From NCBI RefSeq assembly GCF_900105905.1, contig NZ_FNSV01000006.1:1-64000 (forward strand): DNA of 64,000 nucleotides. Reading direction: 5' to 3'. Shown here piece after piece: positions 50,491 through 59,975 of the stretch. The stretch is from Rhodococcus koreensis (GTDB taxonomy: Bacteria; Actinomycetota; Actinomycetes; Mycobacteriales; Mycobacteriaceae). The translations under genes were made by a program, and so were the position numbers. The notes under the pieces were generated by a model that did not search any database, was not told where the DNA came from, and saw only the letters and a program-made list of their open reading frames with translations. The number at the start of each line of letters is the position of its first letter. Positions within the stretch are counted from its first letter, which is position 1.

Positions 50491-52041
50491 TCACATCACC
50501 CTCCGTGCCTTCATCTCGCTCATTAATGACGCTTCCTTTACGACGTCTCCTGTGGTCGGGGCGTGGATCATGCGCCCACCTCCGAGCGCGATGCCGACGT
50601 GACCCGGTCCGGAAGCGGCCCAGGATCCGAAGACGAGGTCGCCCGGTTGGGCCTGATCGATCGGGATCTCGACGCCCACAGTCCACTGCTGCTCCGAGGT
50701 CCGTGGCAGTGTGACCTTGCCACCGCTGCCGGTGAAGATGGCGTAGCTGGTCAGTCCGGAGCAGTCGAAGCCCCCGCCGGACGGTCCGCCGGTGCCACCT
50801 CCACCCCAGACATAGGGGGTGCCGAGATACTGCCGCGCGGCCGCAACGACCTGGCCGCCGTCCTTCGACCCGTTCGGGACCAGGCGGCCGGTGGAACTCA
50901 GGGACGTGTACTTGGCCTGGCCGAGGATGATATTCGCGACGTAGTTCTGGGTCTCGGGATAGGGGGGAATGCCGCGGTGCGACTGCACCGCACCGAAACC
51001 GGCGTTGTACGCGGCCAGTGACAGCTCGACCGGGTCTCCCGTGACGGTGCCGGCCGTGAGTGCGGCGTTGACCTGGTTGTTGAGGGCGCACATGAAATGC
51101 CCCTGAGCCATGACGGCGTCGCCGATCGAATTGGGGTCGACCTTGCCGTCGCCGTCGTAGTCCTTGCCCCAGGTCGCCCAGGTTCCGGGCATGAACTGTG
51201 CAGGTCCGAGAGCACCGGAGGGGGAGGTGGGGGCGTTGGCGCCGTGCCTGAACTGATTCTCGGCGTGGAGCTGCGAGGACAGGACCGGGGGCCGAATGCC
51301 GGGGCAGATGCTGCCGGCCTTGCGGATCCACGGATCGAATTCGGCCGGCACCGAGCCGGCGGCCAGCTCACCGCCGCCGACGGTCCCGAAGCCCGCGCAG
51401 TTGATCGGCGACGACAAGGAGGCCAGCCGCACGTCCGCGCCGTCCGGCGCGCCAGGAGGTGAGGCCGTGCTGCCCAGTTTGATCATCGGGTCCACGGCGG
51501 TGCCGCCTTGGAAACGGCCGCCTTCCCAGTACTCGAAATGCAGGTGGGCGCCGGTGCTTTGGCCGTCGTCGCCGATGGTGGCGATGTGGTCACCGGCCCT
51601 GACCTGTTGGCCTTCGCGGGCGATTAGCCCGTCGGTGAACATGTGTCCGTAGACGGTGGAGACCGGTGTGTCGCCGACGAGGGAGTCGATGACGATCCAG
51701 TGTCCGAATCCGGTGGCGGTGCCGGAACGGACGACGAGGCCGTCGAGGGCTGCATAGATCGGGGTGCCGATGGGACCGGCGAAGTCGACGCCCTGGTGTT
51801 CGGTACCCCACCGTGGCCCGAAGCCGGAGGTGAACGTGGTGGTCCCGGCCCTCGTCGGTGCAGTGATCGGTCCGGAGGCGCGCAGCTGACCACCGGCGGG
51901 CGTGCCCGGATCGCTATCGGTGGAGGTTGCCTCGCATCCATCGTGGGGGATGACCGGCTGGGGGGCGCAGGCCGTCGTGCTGACGACTGTGGTGGCTGCG
52001 GCCGCGAGTAGCAGCGCTGTCCCGCGCTGGCGAAGTGTCAC
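50491..52041 (-). CDS. Tri-domain cell-wall hydrolase (M23 - transglycosylase - NlpC/P60)
   Basis: 516 residues from GTG 52041, overlapping the upstream stop as GTGA. Lipobox-like STTAC lies near residue 25. An M23 peptidase-like domain (HQGVDFAGPIGTPIYAAL, HLHFEYWEGG) comes first. A lytic transglycosylase-like domain follows (ALGPAQFMPGTWATWGKDYD, SLAAYNAGFGAV). The NlpC/P60 domain is last (GGFDCSGLTSYA, PGHVGIALGGGRMIHAP: Cys-His-His). This is the peptidoglycan-opening component of the T4SS, equivalent to VirB1/CwlT. Confidence 0.9.
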   Translation of the reverse strand: MTLRQRGTALLLAAAATTVVSTTACAPQPVIPHDGCEATSTDSDPGTPAGGQLRASGPITAPTRAGTTTFTSGFGPRWGTEHQGVDFAGPIGTPIYAALDGLVVRSGTATGFGHWIVIDSLVGDTPVSTVYGHMFTDGLIAREGQQVRAGDHIATIGDDGQSTGAHLHFEYWEGGRFQGGTAVDPMIKLGSTASPPGAPDGADVRLASLSSPINCAGFGTVGGGELAAGSVPAEFDPWIRKAGSICPGIRPPVLSSQLHAENQFRHGANAPTSPSGALGPAQFMPGTWATWGKDYDGDGKVDPNSIGDAVMAQGHFMCALNNQVNAALTAGTVTGDPVELSLAAYNAGFGAVQSHRGIPPYPETQNYVANIILGQAKYTSLSSTGRLVPNGSKDGGQVVAAARQYLGTPYVWGGGGTGGPSGGGFDCSGLTSYAIFTGSGGKVTLPRTSEQQWTVGVEIPIDQAQPGDLVFGSWAASGPGHVGIALGGGRMIHAPTTGDVVKEASLMSEMKARRVM

Positions 52042-52892
52042 AGGGCTCCCGGGATCGGGGTGTCGAGTTCGGGGATCGGGATAGGCCCGGGCTCTGGAAC
52101 GGGCACCGGCACGGGTGTCGGTTCGGGCTCGGACATCGCTGGCGGTGCGGTGACAGATTCGGGGGCCGAGGTCGTCGTCGACGGTTTCGGCTGGCTGGTG
52201 ATCGGCTGCGTTGCAGTCTGGGGCGTGGTCGAGTGCGAGGAGGTTGAGGGGACACTCACTAGGGTCGGCGCGGCGCCGAGTTTGCTGACCTCGTCGCGGT
52301 CGAGAGTGGGAAACGGGTTCTGGACCTGCCATTTCGCCCCGCTCGGGGACTCGGCCACCTGCACGGACACGCGCAGGTCGCCGGCCTGAGTGGGGATGGT
52401 GACCTCTGCCCGCCGCGCGCCACCGGCGCCAGTGACGATCTCACTAGTCGTGGGCCCGGTGATCGCGACGGGCACCTGTGGACGTGCGGCGACGATCGTG
52501 TCACCGGGGGTGTCGATGGTGTAGCGGCCGAGTTTGGTTCGCCACTCGGTATTCGACTGTGTGATGTCCACGTAGCTGTGCGCATAAGCCATCGCTGTGG
52601 CGGGCGCGCTCTTCCCGGCCGCGGCCGTCGTTAGGCCTGCGATGGCCGACTCGGTCACCTCGACGAGGTCGTAGGTGATCTCGTCTGACGGCGCCGCGGT
52701 GGTGGTGGTCGTTGAGCCGGTCGTTGCCGCTGTGGTTGACGTATTTGTGGGCGTGAGGGGTTCCCCGAATACGGTGCCGGCGAGGAACAGGACTGCGAGG
52801 ACGGCGGCCACGCTGATCGTGAGGTTGGTGCGCGAGTACAGCACCCACCGACGGATCGGGGCGAGGACCGGGTTCCCGGCGGGGCGGGCCAT
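52038..52892 (-). CDS. Single-pass transfer protein (TcpC/VirB8-like position)
   Basis: 284 residues. One N-terminal transmembrane helix (LTISVAAVLAVLFLAGTVFG), a Thr-rich linker, and a domain of about 120 residues that fits an NTF2-like VirB8/TcpC fold only loosely. The Pro/Glu/Val-rich C-terminus reads PEPTPVPVPVPEPG. Start overlaps the VirB6-like stop by one base, and its own stop overlaps the hydrolase start. Confidence 0.6.
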   Translation of the reverse strand: MARPAGNPVLAPIRRWVLYSRTNLTISVAAVLAVLFLAGTVFGEPLTPTNTSTTAATTGSTTTTTAAPSDEITYDLVEVTESAIAGLTTAAAGKSAPATAMAYAHSYVDITQSNTEWRTKLGRYTIDTPGDTIVAARPQVPVAITGPTTSEIVTGAGGARRAEVTIPTQAGDLRVSVQVAESPSGAKWQVQNPFPTLDRDEVSKLGAAPTLVSVPSTSSHSTTPQTATQPITSQPKPSTTTSAPESVTAPPAMSEPEPTPVPVPVPEPGPIPIPELDTPIPGAL

Positions 52893-54994
52893 CAGCTGTA
52901 CCTCTCGCTCGGGTGCTTGCGCACTTCGGGAGCCAGGGACGGCTCATACAGGCGGGCGTTCGACCGAGGCGGAGTCGAATTGCCGGAGGCTGCCGACATG
53001 GCGGGCACCCTCTCGGGTGAGACGTCCTTGTGGGCCGGGGTGAAGACTTTCGTCGGGGCGATGGCAGAACCCGCTCCGCCGTCCCAGGTCTCACTGACTC
53101 GCGGCGCGCTACCGTGGCTCGCTCCGCCCCCTGAACGGTTGGCGCCACCGTCACCGCCACCGTCGCCGAGTGCACTCAGGACTGCGCTGCGGCCGCGGCG
53201 GCCGCGGGTGTGGCTGTGGCTGTTGTTCTGCTCGTGGTCGTCGCCCTTGCTGCCCGCCCCGGTGCGGCTCTGGGAATCCTTGCGTGCGTCCGTCAGCCGC
53301 TGCAGGAGATCCATCTTCTTGCGGGCTGCGATCCGAGTTTGGTCGGCCTCGTGCCGACGCCGTTGGTTGAGTTCGCGCCCCTCCGGACGGGACGGGGCAG
53401 CTGAGTTACTGCCCGAGTTGTCCTCGTCGGTGCCGCCGCCCGGGGTCCTTCTGCGTAATGCCGCGACGCCTTCCTCGACCATCGCCCCGGCCGGACCGCC
53501 GACGACCGCGCTGGCGCCTTTGAAGAACTTTTGCTTCATCGAGGTCTGCGCGTGACGGGCTTTGCGGTTGAGGGCGCCGGCGCGGTTCTGGGTGAAGGTC
53601 TGTGAGACCCGTTTGAACGGGCGCATGATGAACCAGCACACCAAGGTCAGGATGACCATGAACCACAGTCGCCACGATCCGTCGATCTGCCCGTTATCGG
53701 TGACATACAACTTCACCAGGGCCAGCAAATAGAGCGAGACGATGATCGCGCCGGCCACCCCCCAGATGTAGGCGCTGGCCAGCATGCGGCACACCCGCAT
53801 CAACGTTCCCGCGTGCGCGGCGGCGAGCGGTACCCAGATCGGTGCGAACAAGATGGCCAGGCGAATCGCGAGCAGCGCAATCAGCTTCAGTACCGATGCA
53901 CCGATCCACAGGATGGACGGCATACCGACTTTGACCATCGCCATGAAGCCGATTGCGAGGCGGCCGGAGTCCTTGCCCTGGAACGTGTAGTAGGACAGTC
54001 CGTAGTCGTCACTGAGTGGCTGGACGATGTCCTCGCGAAAAGCCTTCTCCTTCTTGGCCTTCAGGTCGTTCTCGACACTGGAGTCCGGTGCGTTCTGGAT
54101 CTGCTGTTGTTCCTCGTAAGAGAACGCGAGCGTGTCGCGCAGCTTGGGACCGAGCTGGTTCTCCTCATCGTCATAGTTCGGGCCGAACCAGCCCTTGCGC
54201 CAGTCGTCGAGGAAGATGTCGTCGAGCAGCACGTCCCGGGGTCCTTTGCCGCCGCTGCCGGAGACCGAGAGCATCTCGTTCTGTGTATCGGTGATCACGG
54301 CCCCGAAGGTGTCGTCGGCGAGTCGGATGGCCTGCTGGGGTGCGCCGACGAGCAGCGCGCCGAGGGTGAGAGCTGCCCCGCCGACGGCGAGGGATTTCGT
54401 GACGCCGGCCGCGTTCGATGTGAGTGCGTGCCAGAGCACGATCACGGCGGCCGCGATCAATCCGATACCGAGCCAGTCACCGTAGATGCCGAGCATGCCG
54501 TTCGAGATCGAGGAGACGACCTGGTCGAACTGCTCCATTGCGGGTGCGATCCCGGCGTCTTCGGCGGCCTGACCGGTCTTGGTTTGATCGTCGAGCCAGA
54601 ATGCGGCCGCGGCCAGGGATTTCCCGACCCCGAGGAAGATGTTGCCCCAATTGGTGTCGGTCACCGCTCCCGGGGCGCGCACCAGGTCCGCGCCGCAGCC
54701 GAGGTCGTAGGTGTACCACTGCAGGCCGGCCCAGCCGTAGTCCGTGTATCCGGTGCCCCCGTTGTCGGGGCGGTCCGTGCTGGTCGCGTCGAAAACAGCG
54801 GGGAACGCCCCTTTCGGGTACTCCGGGGCGGGCACCTCGTCGCATGCGAAACCGCTGGCCGCCGCGATGGGGGAGTTCGGGCCGATCAGCAACGGGGCCA
54901 GCACCAGCACCAAGACGGCCAGAAGCCGCCCCAGTCGCCCCGCCAGCCGCCGATTCGAGGTCATCTGAGGGATGGGGGAGCGCCGCGCGTTCAT
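52892..54994 (-). CDS. VirB6/TrbL-like polytopic transfer protein
   Basis: 700 residues from ATG 54994, overlapping the VirB4-like stop as ATGA. A signal-like first helix and a Cys-containing extracellular part (FACDEVPAPEYPKG) are followed by helices such as LGIGLIAAAVIVLWHALTSN and ILWIGASVLKLIALLAIRLA. The C-terminus is a long charged cytoplasmic tail (KARHAQTSMKQKFFKG) rich in Gly and Ser. It forms the inner-membrane channel of actinobacterial T4SS. Confidence 0.8.
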   Translation of the reverse strand: MNARRSPIPQMTSNRRLAGRLGRLLAVLVLVLAPLLIGPNSPIAAASGFACDEVPAPEYPKGAFPAVFDATSTDRPDNGGTGYTDYGWAGLQWYTYDLGCGADLVRAPGAVTDTNWGNIFLGVGKSLAAAAFWLDDQTKTGQAAEDAGIAPAMEQFDQVVSSISNGMLGIYGDWLGIGLIAAAVIVLWHALTSNAAGVTKSLAVGGAALTLGALLVGAPQQAIRLADDTFGAVITDTQNEMLSVSGSGGKGPRDVLLDDIFLDDWRKGWFGPNYDDEENQLGPKLRDTLAFSYEEQQQIQNAPDSSVENDLKAKKEKAFREDIVQPLSDDYGLSYYTFQGKDSGRLAIGFMAMVKVGMPSILWIGASVLKLIALLAIRLAILFAPIWVPLAAAHAGTLMRVCRMLASAYIWGVAGAIIVSLYLLALVKLYVTDNGQIDGSWRLWFMVILTLVCWFIMRPFKRVSQTFTQNRAGALNRKARHAQTSMKQKFFKGASAVVGGPAGAMVEEGVAALRRRTPGGGTDEDNSGSNSAAPSRPEGRELNQRRRHEADQTRIAARKKMDLLQRLTDARKDSQSRTGAGSKGDDHEQNNSHSHTRGRRGRSAVLSALGDGGGDGGANRSGGGASHGSAPRVSETWDGGAGSAIAPTKVFTPAHKDVSPERVPAMSAASGNSTPPRSNARLYEPSLAPEVRKHPSERYS

Positions 54995-57900
54995 GCGGTA
55001 CCTCCGAGGGCGTTCTTCGCGGTGCTCGAGTTCAACGCGGCGAAGACGTGGGACAGGTGCACGAAGTGGACCCAGCTCGACCGGACCAGTTCGACGTCGT
55101 CGGCCATCCGGACCATCCACCGGCGGGCCTGGTCCTGGTAGGAGGTGTCGGTGTCCTCGTCGAGGGTGTCCTCGCCGCCGCTGCCGAGTTCGGCGAGGAA
55201 AGCCTCGAAACCCTGCCCGGTAGGGAGTTTGAGGAGTTTGAGTGCCCCGTTGATGGCGTGCGGGTCGCCGCCGACGTCGCCGACGAACACCTCGTAGGTC
55301 AGGGCCGTTTTGTCGTCGGTGCCGTCGAGTCCGAGGAAGTCGTCGGGCAGCTGCGAGCAGACCAGGGCGCGGACCTTGAATTTGCGGGAGTCGCGGGCGA
55401 TCCGCAGGTTCAGGGTGCGGCCGGCGCCGGTGGATTCGAGGTACTTGTTCTCGTCGAGGAACAAGACTTTGCGTACCTGTCTGGGCTTTTCGTAGACGAG
55501 CCGGTTCGCCAGCCACGCGGCCATGTGCATCAGTGGGGCGGTCATCCGCTGCTGCGGCGTCCACTGCGAGGAGGGAACACCCTCCGGGGGCAGCTGCAGA
55601 CCGGGCATCGTGAGGATGGTCAGCCGGATATCGGCATCGAAGTCGTCGATACCGCTGCCGACCGTGCCGGCCTCGGGAAAGAGCACCCGGGCCTCGGCGA
55701 GCCGGGACATCAACTCCAGCTGCTGGTACACGCCATTGGCGCAGGTGCGCACGGCCTGATCGGGATCGCTCTCACCGATCGCCTTGATGGCGTCGAGGAC
55801 CTCACCCAGATTGTGGTCGCGATCCCCGCCGACCCGGTTGGCGGCCAGGTGCAGCACCGATTCGGTGTGCTCGAGGTGCAGGTGCCGTTCGGTGAGCATC
55901 ATCTTCAGCACCGACACCGCGACCTCGACCCGCTCGGCGGCCGCCGCGCGTGTGTCCGCGTCGTACTTCGCTTGTCCCGCGGCGAACGGGTCGGCCGCCC
56001 GCGCGAAGTCCGGGTGGCCGGTGTCGTACTCGGGGTCCTCGCGCCGCGGGTCGATGATCACCCGGTAGGGGTTGAGCGCCCCGGGACGCGAGTCGCGGCC
56101 GGTGAGCGCGTAGACCCGGGCGATGTCCCGGAACTCGGACAGATTCGCCAGTTCCTTCAGCGGTCCAGAGGGGTCGAGGACGACTCCGTAGGCGCCGGCG
56201 CGCACCGCCTGGTAGACGATCATCCCGGCCAGGAACGTCTTGCCCGAGCCCGGGACCGCGACGATGGGGGTCAGCCCCGATTTGTGTTTGATCTCGTGCG
56301 CTGCGAACAGGTCCCAGATCACCGGGCGCGGGGCGATCGACGAGGTCTCCCCGAGCACCACTCCGCGGCGGTCACCAATCCGGTCACCGGCGGTGGCCAT
56401 GCCCGCGGCGACGGCTTCGACATCCATGTGCCGTGTGTGGGCGATGTTCGCGAGCGGCTCTCCGGGGATGAATTCGCGCAGCAGCTGGAACTGTCCGTGC
56501 TCCTGCTCGAGGGCGATGTGCGGCTTGTACATCTCCCGCAGGCCCGCCACCTTCTTGCGGGCTTCGTCCGGGGTGGCTCCGACGATGGCGACCCGGTACC
56601 AACCGGAGGTGCGGGTGGAGAGCCCGGAGTGGTCTTCCTCTACGTCGGAGATGACGTCCTGGACGCGGGCGTGCTGCTCGGCGAGCTCCTGAGGCGGTGA
56701 CTGATCGTGTTCGACGGTGTAGTGGTCGAACTGGTTCTCGATCTTGCCCGTCAGGGAGCGCATGGTGCGGATGGTTTTCGCCTTGTCGTGCAGCTCGATC
56801 CGATCGGACCATTCCAGCGGTTCGCCGGAGGGGTCGCCGATGACCTGCCAGGGCAGCATCCGCTCCGGGATCGGCAGCGGTGCCATGCGTCCGACGGTCA
56901 GGACGATGACCGCCCCGGTGTAGCGGCGGCCCTCGACGACGCCGGAGACGGTGGTGTAACCATCGCCGGGGGTCAGGGACAGGTCGGTGAGGTCCTCGAG
57001 GGCGGCGACATCACCCTCTTCCCAGTCGCCGCCGCCGGCCGCCGCGCCGCCTGCCGCCAAGGGCAGACCGATCGTCGCCGACCGGCGTAGCAGGTAGTCG
57101 ACCGCAGCGGGTGACGCTGGTGCGGCGTTGACGCCGCGGCCGGACATGATCCGTTCCAGTTCGGCGAGATGATCGGCAAGAGCTGTCTCCTCACGGGCGA
57201 AGGCGTCGTCGGCCCACCCGATGATCAGAGACGAGAGCGCACCCAGCAGAGGCCAGCTCGCGACGTAACCAAGGATGTGGGCGAGGTAGTCGAGCCCGAT
57301 CCCGAGCACGGACCGCTCCGGCAGTTCGATGCCCCAGTAGCGGCCCTTGATCGTCGCGTTGGACCACAGCATCGCGTGCTGCTGGCCGCGCAGGTACTCC
57401 GCCCAGGACAGGGCACCGGGGACGTTGTCGATCGGAGTGGCCCACTGGTCGTGGTCCCTGGCCCACTGCTCGACCGGGAACGGCGTGCGCACCAACCGCC
57501 GGTGCAGCCGCTGAACACCGGCCTGTTGCAGGTTGGTCAACACCATCGCCTCGTCCCGGATGAAGCGCCGCTGCTTGCCGACGGTGCGGAAGTTCCACGG
57601 CCCCTGCTTCTGCACGAACCACGCCGTCGACGTGCGTGAAGTGCGGGTGATGTGGCCGGAGGTCCCGGTCAGCTGCAGCCGCACCGACTTCCGGGCACGA
57701 TCGGCGCACTTCTTCGCCGCGACCTTGCCCCGATCGGTGGGCGTCTTCCCACGACGCTTGGAGCCCTTGCGGGGACGCTCCCGCGTCCGGGTGTCCTCGG
57801 CCAGAGTGGCCGGGCTGCTTTCCCGGTCGTCAACCTCCTCGGACACCTCGACCACCGGGTGCGGAGGGAACTCCACTTCCGACCACGCCCGCGGACCCGG

Positions 57901-58026
57901 TTGCGGGGACGGGCTCTGCCGCCCCGCCGCCCACGACGGCGGCAACGCTCCCGGCGGGATCACCGGCACCGGATCTTCGAGCTGAGGGTCGAACAATGAT
58001 GCGATGTCGTTGTCGTACGTGGTCAT
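54991..58026 (-). CDS. virB4: VirB4/TraE-like T4SS ATPase
   Basis: 1011 residues. A basic, Pro-rich N-terminal extension (1-110) precedes the SCRAMBLED-type middle domain and a C-terminal P-loop ATPase: Walker A VAVPGSGKTFLAG near residue 590 and Walker B KVLFLDENKYLES near residue 860. It energises the transfer channel. Overlaps of four bases with the PrgI-like gene and the VirB6-like gene show tight coupling. Confidence 0.9.
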   Translation of the reverse strand: MTTYDNDIASLFDPQLEDPVPVIPPGALPPSWAAGRQSPSPQPGPRAWSEVEFPPHPVVEVSEEVDDRESSPATLAEDTRTRERPRKGSKRRGKTPTDRGKVAAKKCADRARKSVRLQLTGTSGHITRTSRTSTAWFVQKQGPWNFRTVGKQRRFIRDEAMVLTNLQQAGVQRLHRRLVRTPFPVEQWARDHDQWATPIDNVPGALSWAEYLRGQQHAMLWSNATIKGRYWGIELPERSVLGIGLDYLAHILGYVASWPLLGALSSLIIGWADDAFAREETALADHLAELERIMSGRGVNAAPASPAAVDYLLRRSATIGLPLAAGGAAAGGGDWEEGDVAALEDLTDLSLTPGDGYTTVSGVVEGRRYTGAVIVLTVGRMAPLPIPERMLPWQVIGDPSGEPLEWSDRIELHDKAKTIRTMRSLTGKIENQFDHYTVEHDQSPPQELAEQHARVQDVISDVEEDHSGLSTRTSGWYRVAIVGATPDEARKKVAGLREMYKPHIALEQEHGQFQLLREFIPGEPLANIAHTRHMDVEAVAAGMATAGDRIGDRRGVVLGETSSIAPRPVIWDLFAAHEIKHKSGLTPIVAVPGSGKTFLAGMIVYQAVRAGAYGVVLDPSGPLKELANLSEFRDIARVYALTGRDSRPGALNPYRVIIDPRREDPEYDTGHPDFARAADPFAAGQAKYDADTRAAAAERVEVAVSVLKMMLTERHLHLEHTESVLHLAANRVGGDRDHNLGEVLDAIKAIGESDPDQAVRTCANGVYQQLELMSRLAEARVLFPEAGTVGSGIDDFDADIRLTILTMPGLQLPPEGVPSSQWTPQQRMTAPLMHMAAWLANRLVYEKPRQVRKVLFLDENKYLESTGAGRTLNLRIARDSRKFKVRALVCSQLPDDFLGLDGTDDKTALTYEVFVGDVGGDPHAINGALKLLKLPTGQGFEAFLAELGSGGEDTLDEDTDTSYQDQARRWMVRMADDVELVRSSWVHFVHLSHVFAALNSSTAKNALGGTA

Positions 58027-58421
58027 CGGTGTGAGTCCTCGCCGTCGATGCGTGCCGTGTCAGGTCGGGAGCAAGCGGTCAGCCGGTTGGGGAGGGTGAC
58101 ACTGACCGTCTCCCCGGTCTTCGGGGGCCGTGGAGCGTTGAGATCGTTGAACGCCGCCTTGAGCACCGACCGCAGTGGGCGGTCCGGGGTGACGTACTTG
58201 GCGATGTGATGGGTGATGAACACGGTGACCAGGAGCATCATCATCAGCGGCCTGAACCCGAGCGGAACGTGGACGATCGCGCGGGCGATCAGGAACACCG
58301 CCACGAAGACCAAGATGCCGACCGCCAGTGCGGTGTATCGGATCCGGACCGGGAAGGTGTATCCGGTCGGTCCGAGGTAGTGGCGGTCCACTCGATACAG
58401 CAGGTCGTCATTGTTGATCAC
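58023..58421 (-). CDS. PrgI/VirB3-like membrane protein
   Basis: 132 residues from GTG 58421 with AAAGGAG at 58428-58434. Two adjacent hydrophobic helices (LAVGILVFVAVFLIARAIV, FRPLMMMLLVTVFITHHIA) and a conserved-looking cytoplasmic DRPLRSVLKAAF segment. Position directly before virB4 fits PrgI/VirB3. Confidence 0.75.
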   Translation of the reverse strand: MINNDDLLYRVDRHYLGPTGYTFPVRIRYTALAVGILVFVAVFLIARAIVHVPLGFRPLMMMLLVTVFITHHIAKYVTPDRPLRSVLKAAFNDLNAPRPPKTGETVSVTLPNRLTACSRPDTARIDGEDSHR

Positions 58422-58456
58422 CGATCGCTCCTTTCGCCGCGCGGCACATCACGTGA

Positions 58457-58783
58457 TCAGGCTCTGATTCCGACGAGGCCGAGGAGGAAATTGCCGATTC
58501 CGGTGGCCGCGGTTTGTGAGGAGGCGATCCCCACATAGGCCAGCCCCACCAAGCCCAGACCGCCGACTGTGAAGACCTTCGACAGGTTCCCGCGCAGACC
58601 GCCGGTCAGGACGACGCAGGCGAGCAGGATCAGGATCGTGAAAACAACGTTGTTCTTGATCCATGCCTGGAGGTTGTCGGTCTTCACCTCGGCTTCCTGG
58701 GCGAGGGTTGTGACGTCGGGCCCGTGCAGGGGGTTGGCCGTCGCGTTCGACAAGTCGACGACGGTGGAAGCGATAGTGAACAT
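58457..58783 (-). CDS. VirB2/TrbC-like small membrane protein
   Basis: 108 residues from ATG 58783 (GGAGAGG upstream). Two hydrophobic helices (NNVVFTILILLACVVLTGGL, GGLGLVGLAYVGIASS) follow a polar N-terminus. First gene of the leftward transfer operon. Pilin-like by position and size; Gram-positive systems need not build a pilus. Confidence 0.65.
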   Translation of the reverse strand: MFTIASTVVDLSNATANPLHGPDVTTLAQEAEVKTDNLQAWIKNNVVFTILILLACVVLTGGLRGNLSKVFTVGGLGLVGLAYVGIASSQTAATGIGNFLLGLVGIRA

Positions 58784-58861
58784 GATGCCTCTCCAACAGG
58801 TTGCGAACCGATGCCACGAATGTGGTTGCGCGAGACCGTAGGAGAAGTGACCGAAAGTTCT

Positions 58862-58884
58862 CAACCAGCCTTGTGGATAACTTT
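58862..58884 (-). promoter_or_regulatory. TTATCCACA element upstream of the leftward T4SS operon
   Basis: A 23-bp sequence that on the minus strand contains AAAGTTATCCACAAGGCTGG. It differs at one position from the element at 59865-59887 and lies about 80-100 bases before the operon start. TTGAGA just downstream with TACGGT 18 bases later may be the core promoter, placing the element over the -35 region. Confidence 0.65.
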
Positions 58885-59864
58885 GTCCCGGGCATCGACA
58901 CAAGGGCCCGAGCCAGGTGGAGTGCCCGCCGGAGACCGGTCCGCAACGGACCCCGCTCGGGCCGTCGGCAAGGCCGGTCGGGCAACAGCCTCCGCTGAGT
59001 GGGCGTAGGCACCCGCACCGGGCGGAAGATCGTCACGGCTCGGCCTCGTCCTTGGGGCCCGTGTGATGGCCCGCGGCCTGCACGGTGAAACCCGGTGACG
59101 GCGATGCTCGAGAGGGTGCCTTCGCAGGGGTCTTCCGTGGTGCATCGGCACACGCTGCGCAGGGGTCTTGTTCGCTGTCCGTTTCGGACTCCGGAAAAGG
59201 GCCTGCGCCACAAGCGCTGACGAGGTGAGGGAGACCGTGCCGGCAGCGCGGCGTGAGCTATGCCCGGACGGGGTTCCGAGGCAGGGGGTCAGCGAGCGAT
59301 GAGAAGGCCTGGCTCAGAGGAGTGCAATCAGGCGGCGCCACAGGGGGTGCTTCGGACCGCTCCGAAAGAGGGGCGAAAACGCCCTCCCCTTCGGGGTCAC
59401 TCCCCCCGGCCCTTCGGGCCTAGGGGGGAGTGTACCTATGGAAATCCCGCCGCGCCAACCCATTTCGGAGAGTGCAGCTCAGAAGCTGTGCGAGACGGCC
59501 GGAAGGGGCACAGGAAGCGGGGTCGATCAGCGGCTCGAGGACGACGCCCAGCGGCCAGCACGGTAGCCCCAGCGGACGCCGTTTCGGGCCACTGCGCACC
59601 ACCCGTGAGAGTATTTCCGCACTCTCGTTCGGACGCTTCGCTGACGGTCCGCGCGAGCCGTGGCGGACCCTCCGACACGGCTCTCGAAATGGGGGTCGTG
59701 GACACCGTCCCAGGAGGCCTCTGGGACCACCTCCGCATGGTTGCTTCGAGGTTCCGGACACGGGCTCCGGCGTGGATGCCTCAGAGCTCCCGACGCATCC
59801 AGCGCACGCGCCGCAACGACCCTCCTCAACGGTGCCGCAGCCAGGCCCTCCGAACGGGCACAAA
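58885..59864. other. Non-coding region between divergent transfer operons, candidate oriT
   Basis: About 980 bp with no convincing gene. It holds clustered hairpins: TTCGGA/TCCGAA (59351-59366), GGGCG/CGCCC (59371-59384), CCCC-TTC-GGGG (59386-59396), and a large one with CACTCCCCCC (59398-59407) against GGGGGGAGTG (59423-59432) around GGCCC-TTC-GGGCC. Overlapping inverted repeats lie at 59646-59669 (GGTCCGC/GCGGACC) and 59655-59683 (GAGCCGTG/CACGGCTC). This density of inverted repeats between divergent tra operons is typical of a transfer origin. Confidence 0.5.
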
Positions 59865-59887
59865 AAAGTTATCCACAGGGCTGGTTG
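59865..59887 (+). promoter_or_regulatory. TTATCCACA element upstream of the rightward transfer operon
   Basis: A 23-bp plus-strand sequence containing AAAGTTATCCACAGGGCTGG, 89-111 bases before the TraB-like start. It is the mirror of 58862-58884 with one mismatch. TTATCCACA equals the consensus DnaA box, but the shared sequence extends well beyond it. Confidence 0.65.
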
Positions 59888-59975
59888 GGCGAAACCGTGC
59901 AGTCCTGCCAAGGTGCACATCCACAACGCCCGACCTCACAGGCACCGGGCTCGACACGACGAGAGGAGCGAGGCG

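Noticed and set aside
58862-59887. Pair of DnaA boxes marking a replication origin
   Set aside because: TTATCCACA is the DnaA consensus, but conservation spans 23 bp, all copies point toward genes, and spacing to starts is similar, so a promoter element fits better. The alternative is kept in the findings.
59430-59975. N-terminal extension of the FtsK/TraB-like protein back to 59430
   Set aside because: The extension is Arg/Pro-rich noise that runs through hairpins and the TTATCCACA element. ATG 59976 has a good RBS.
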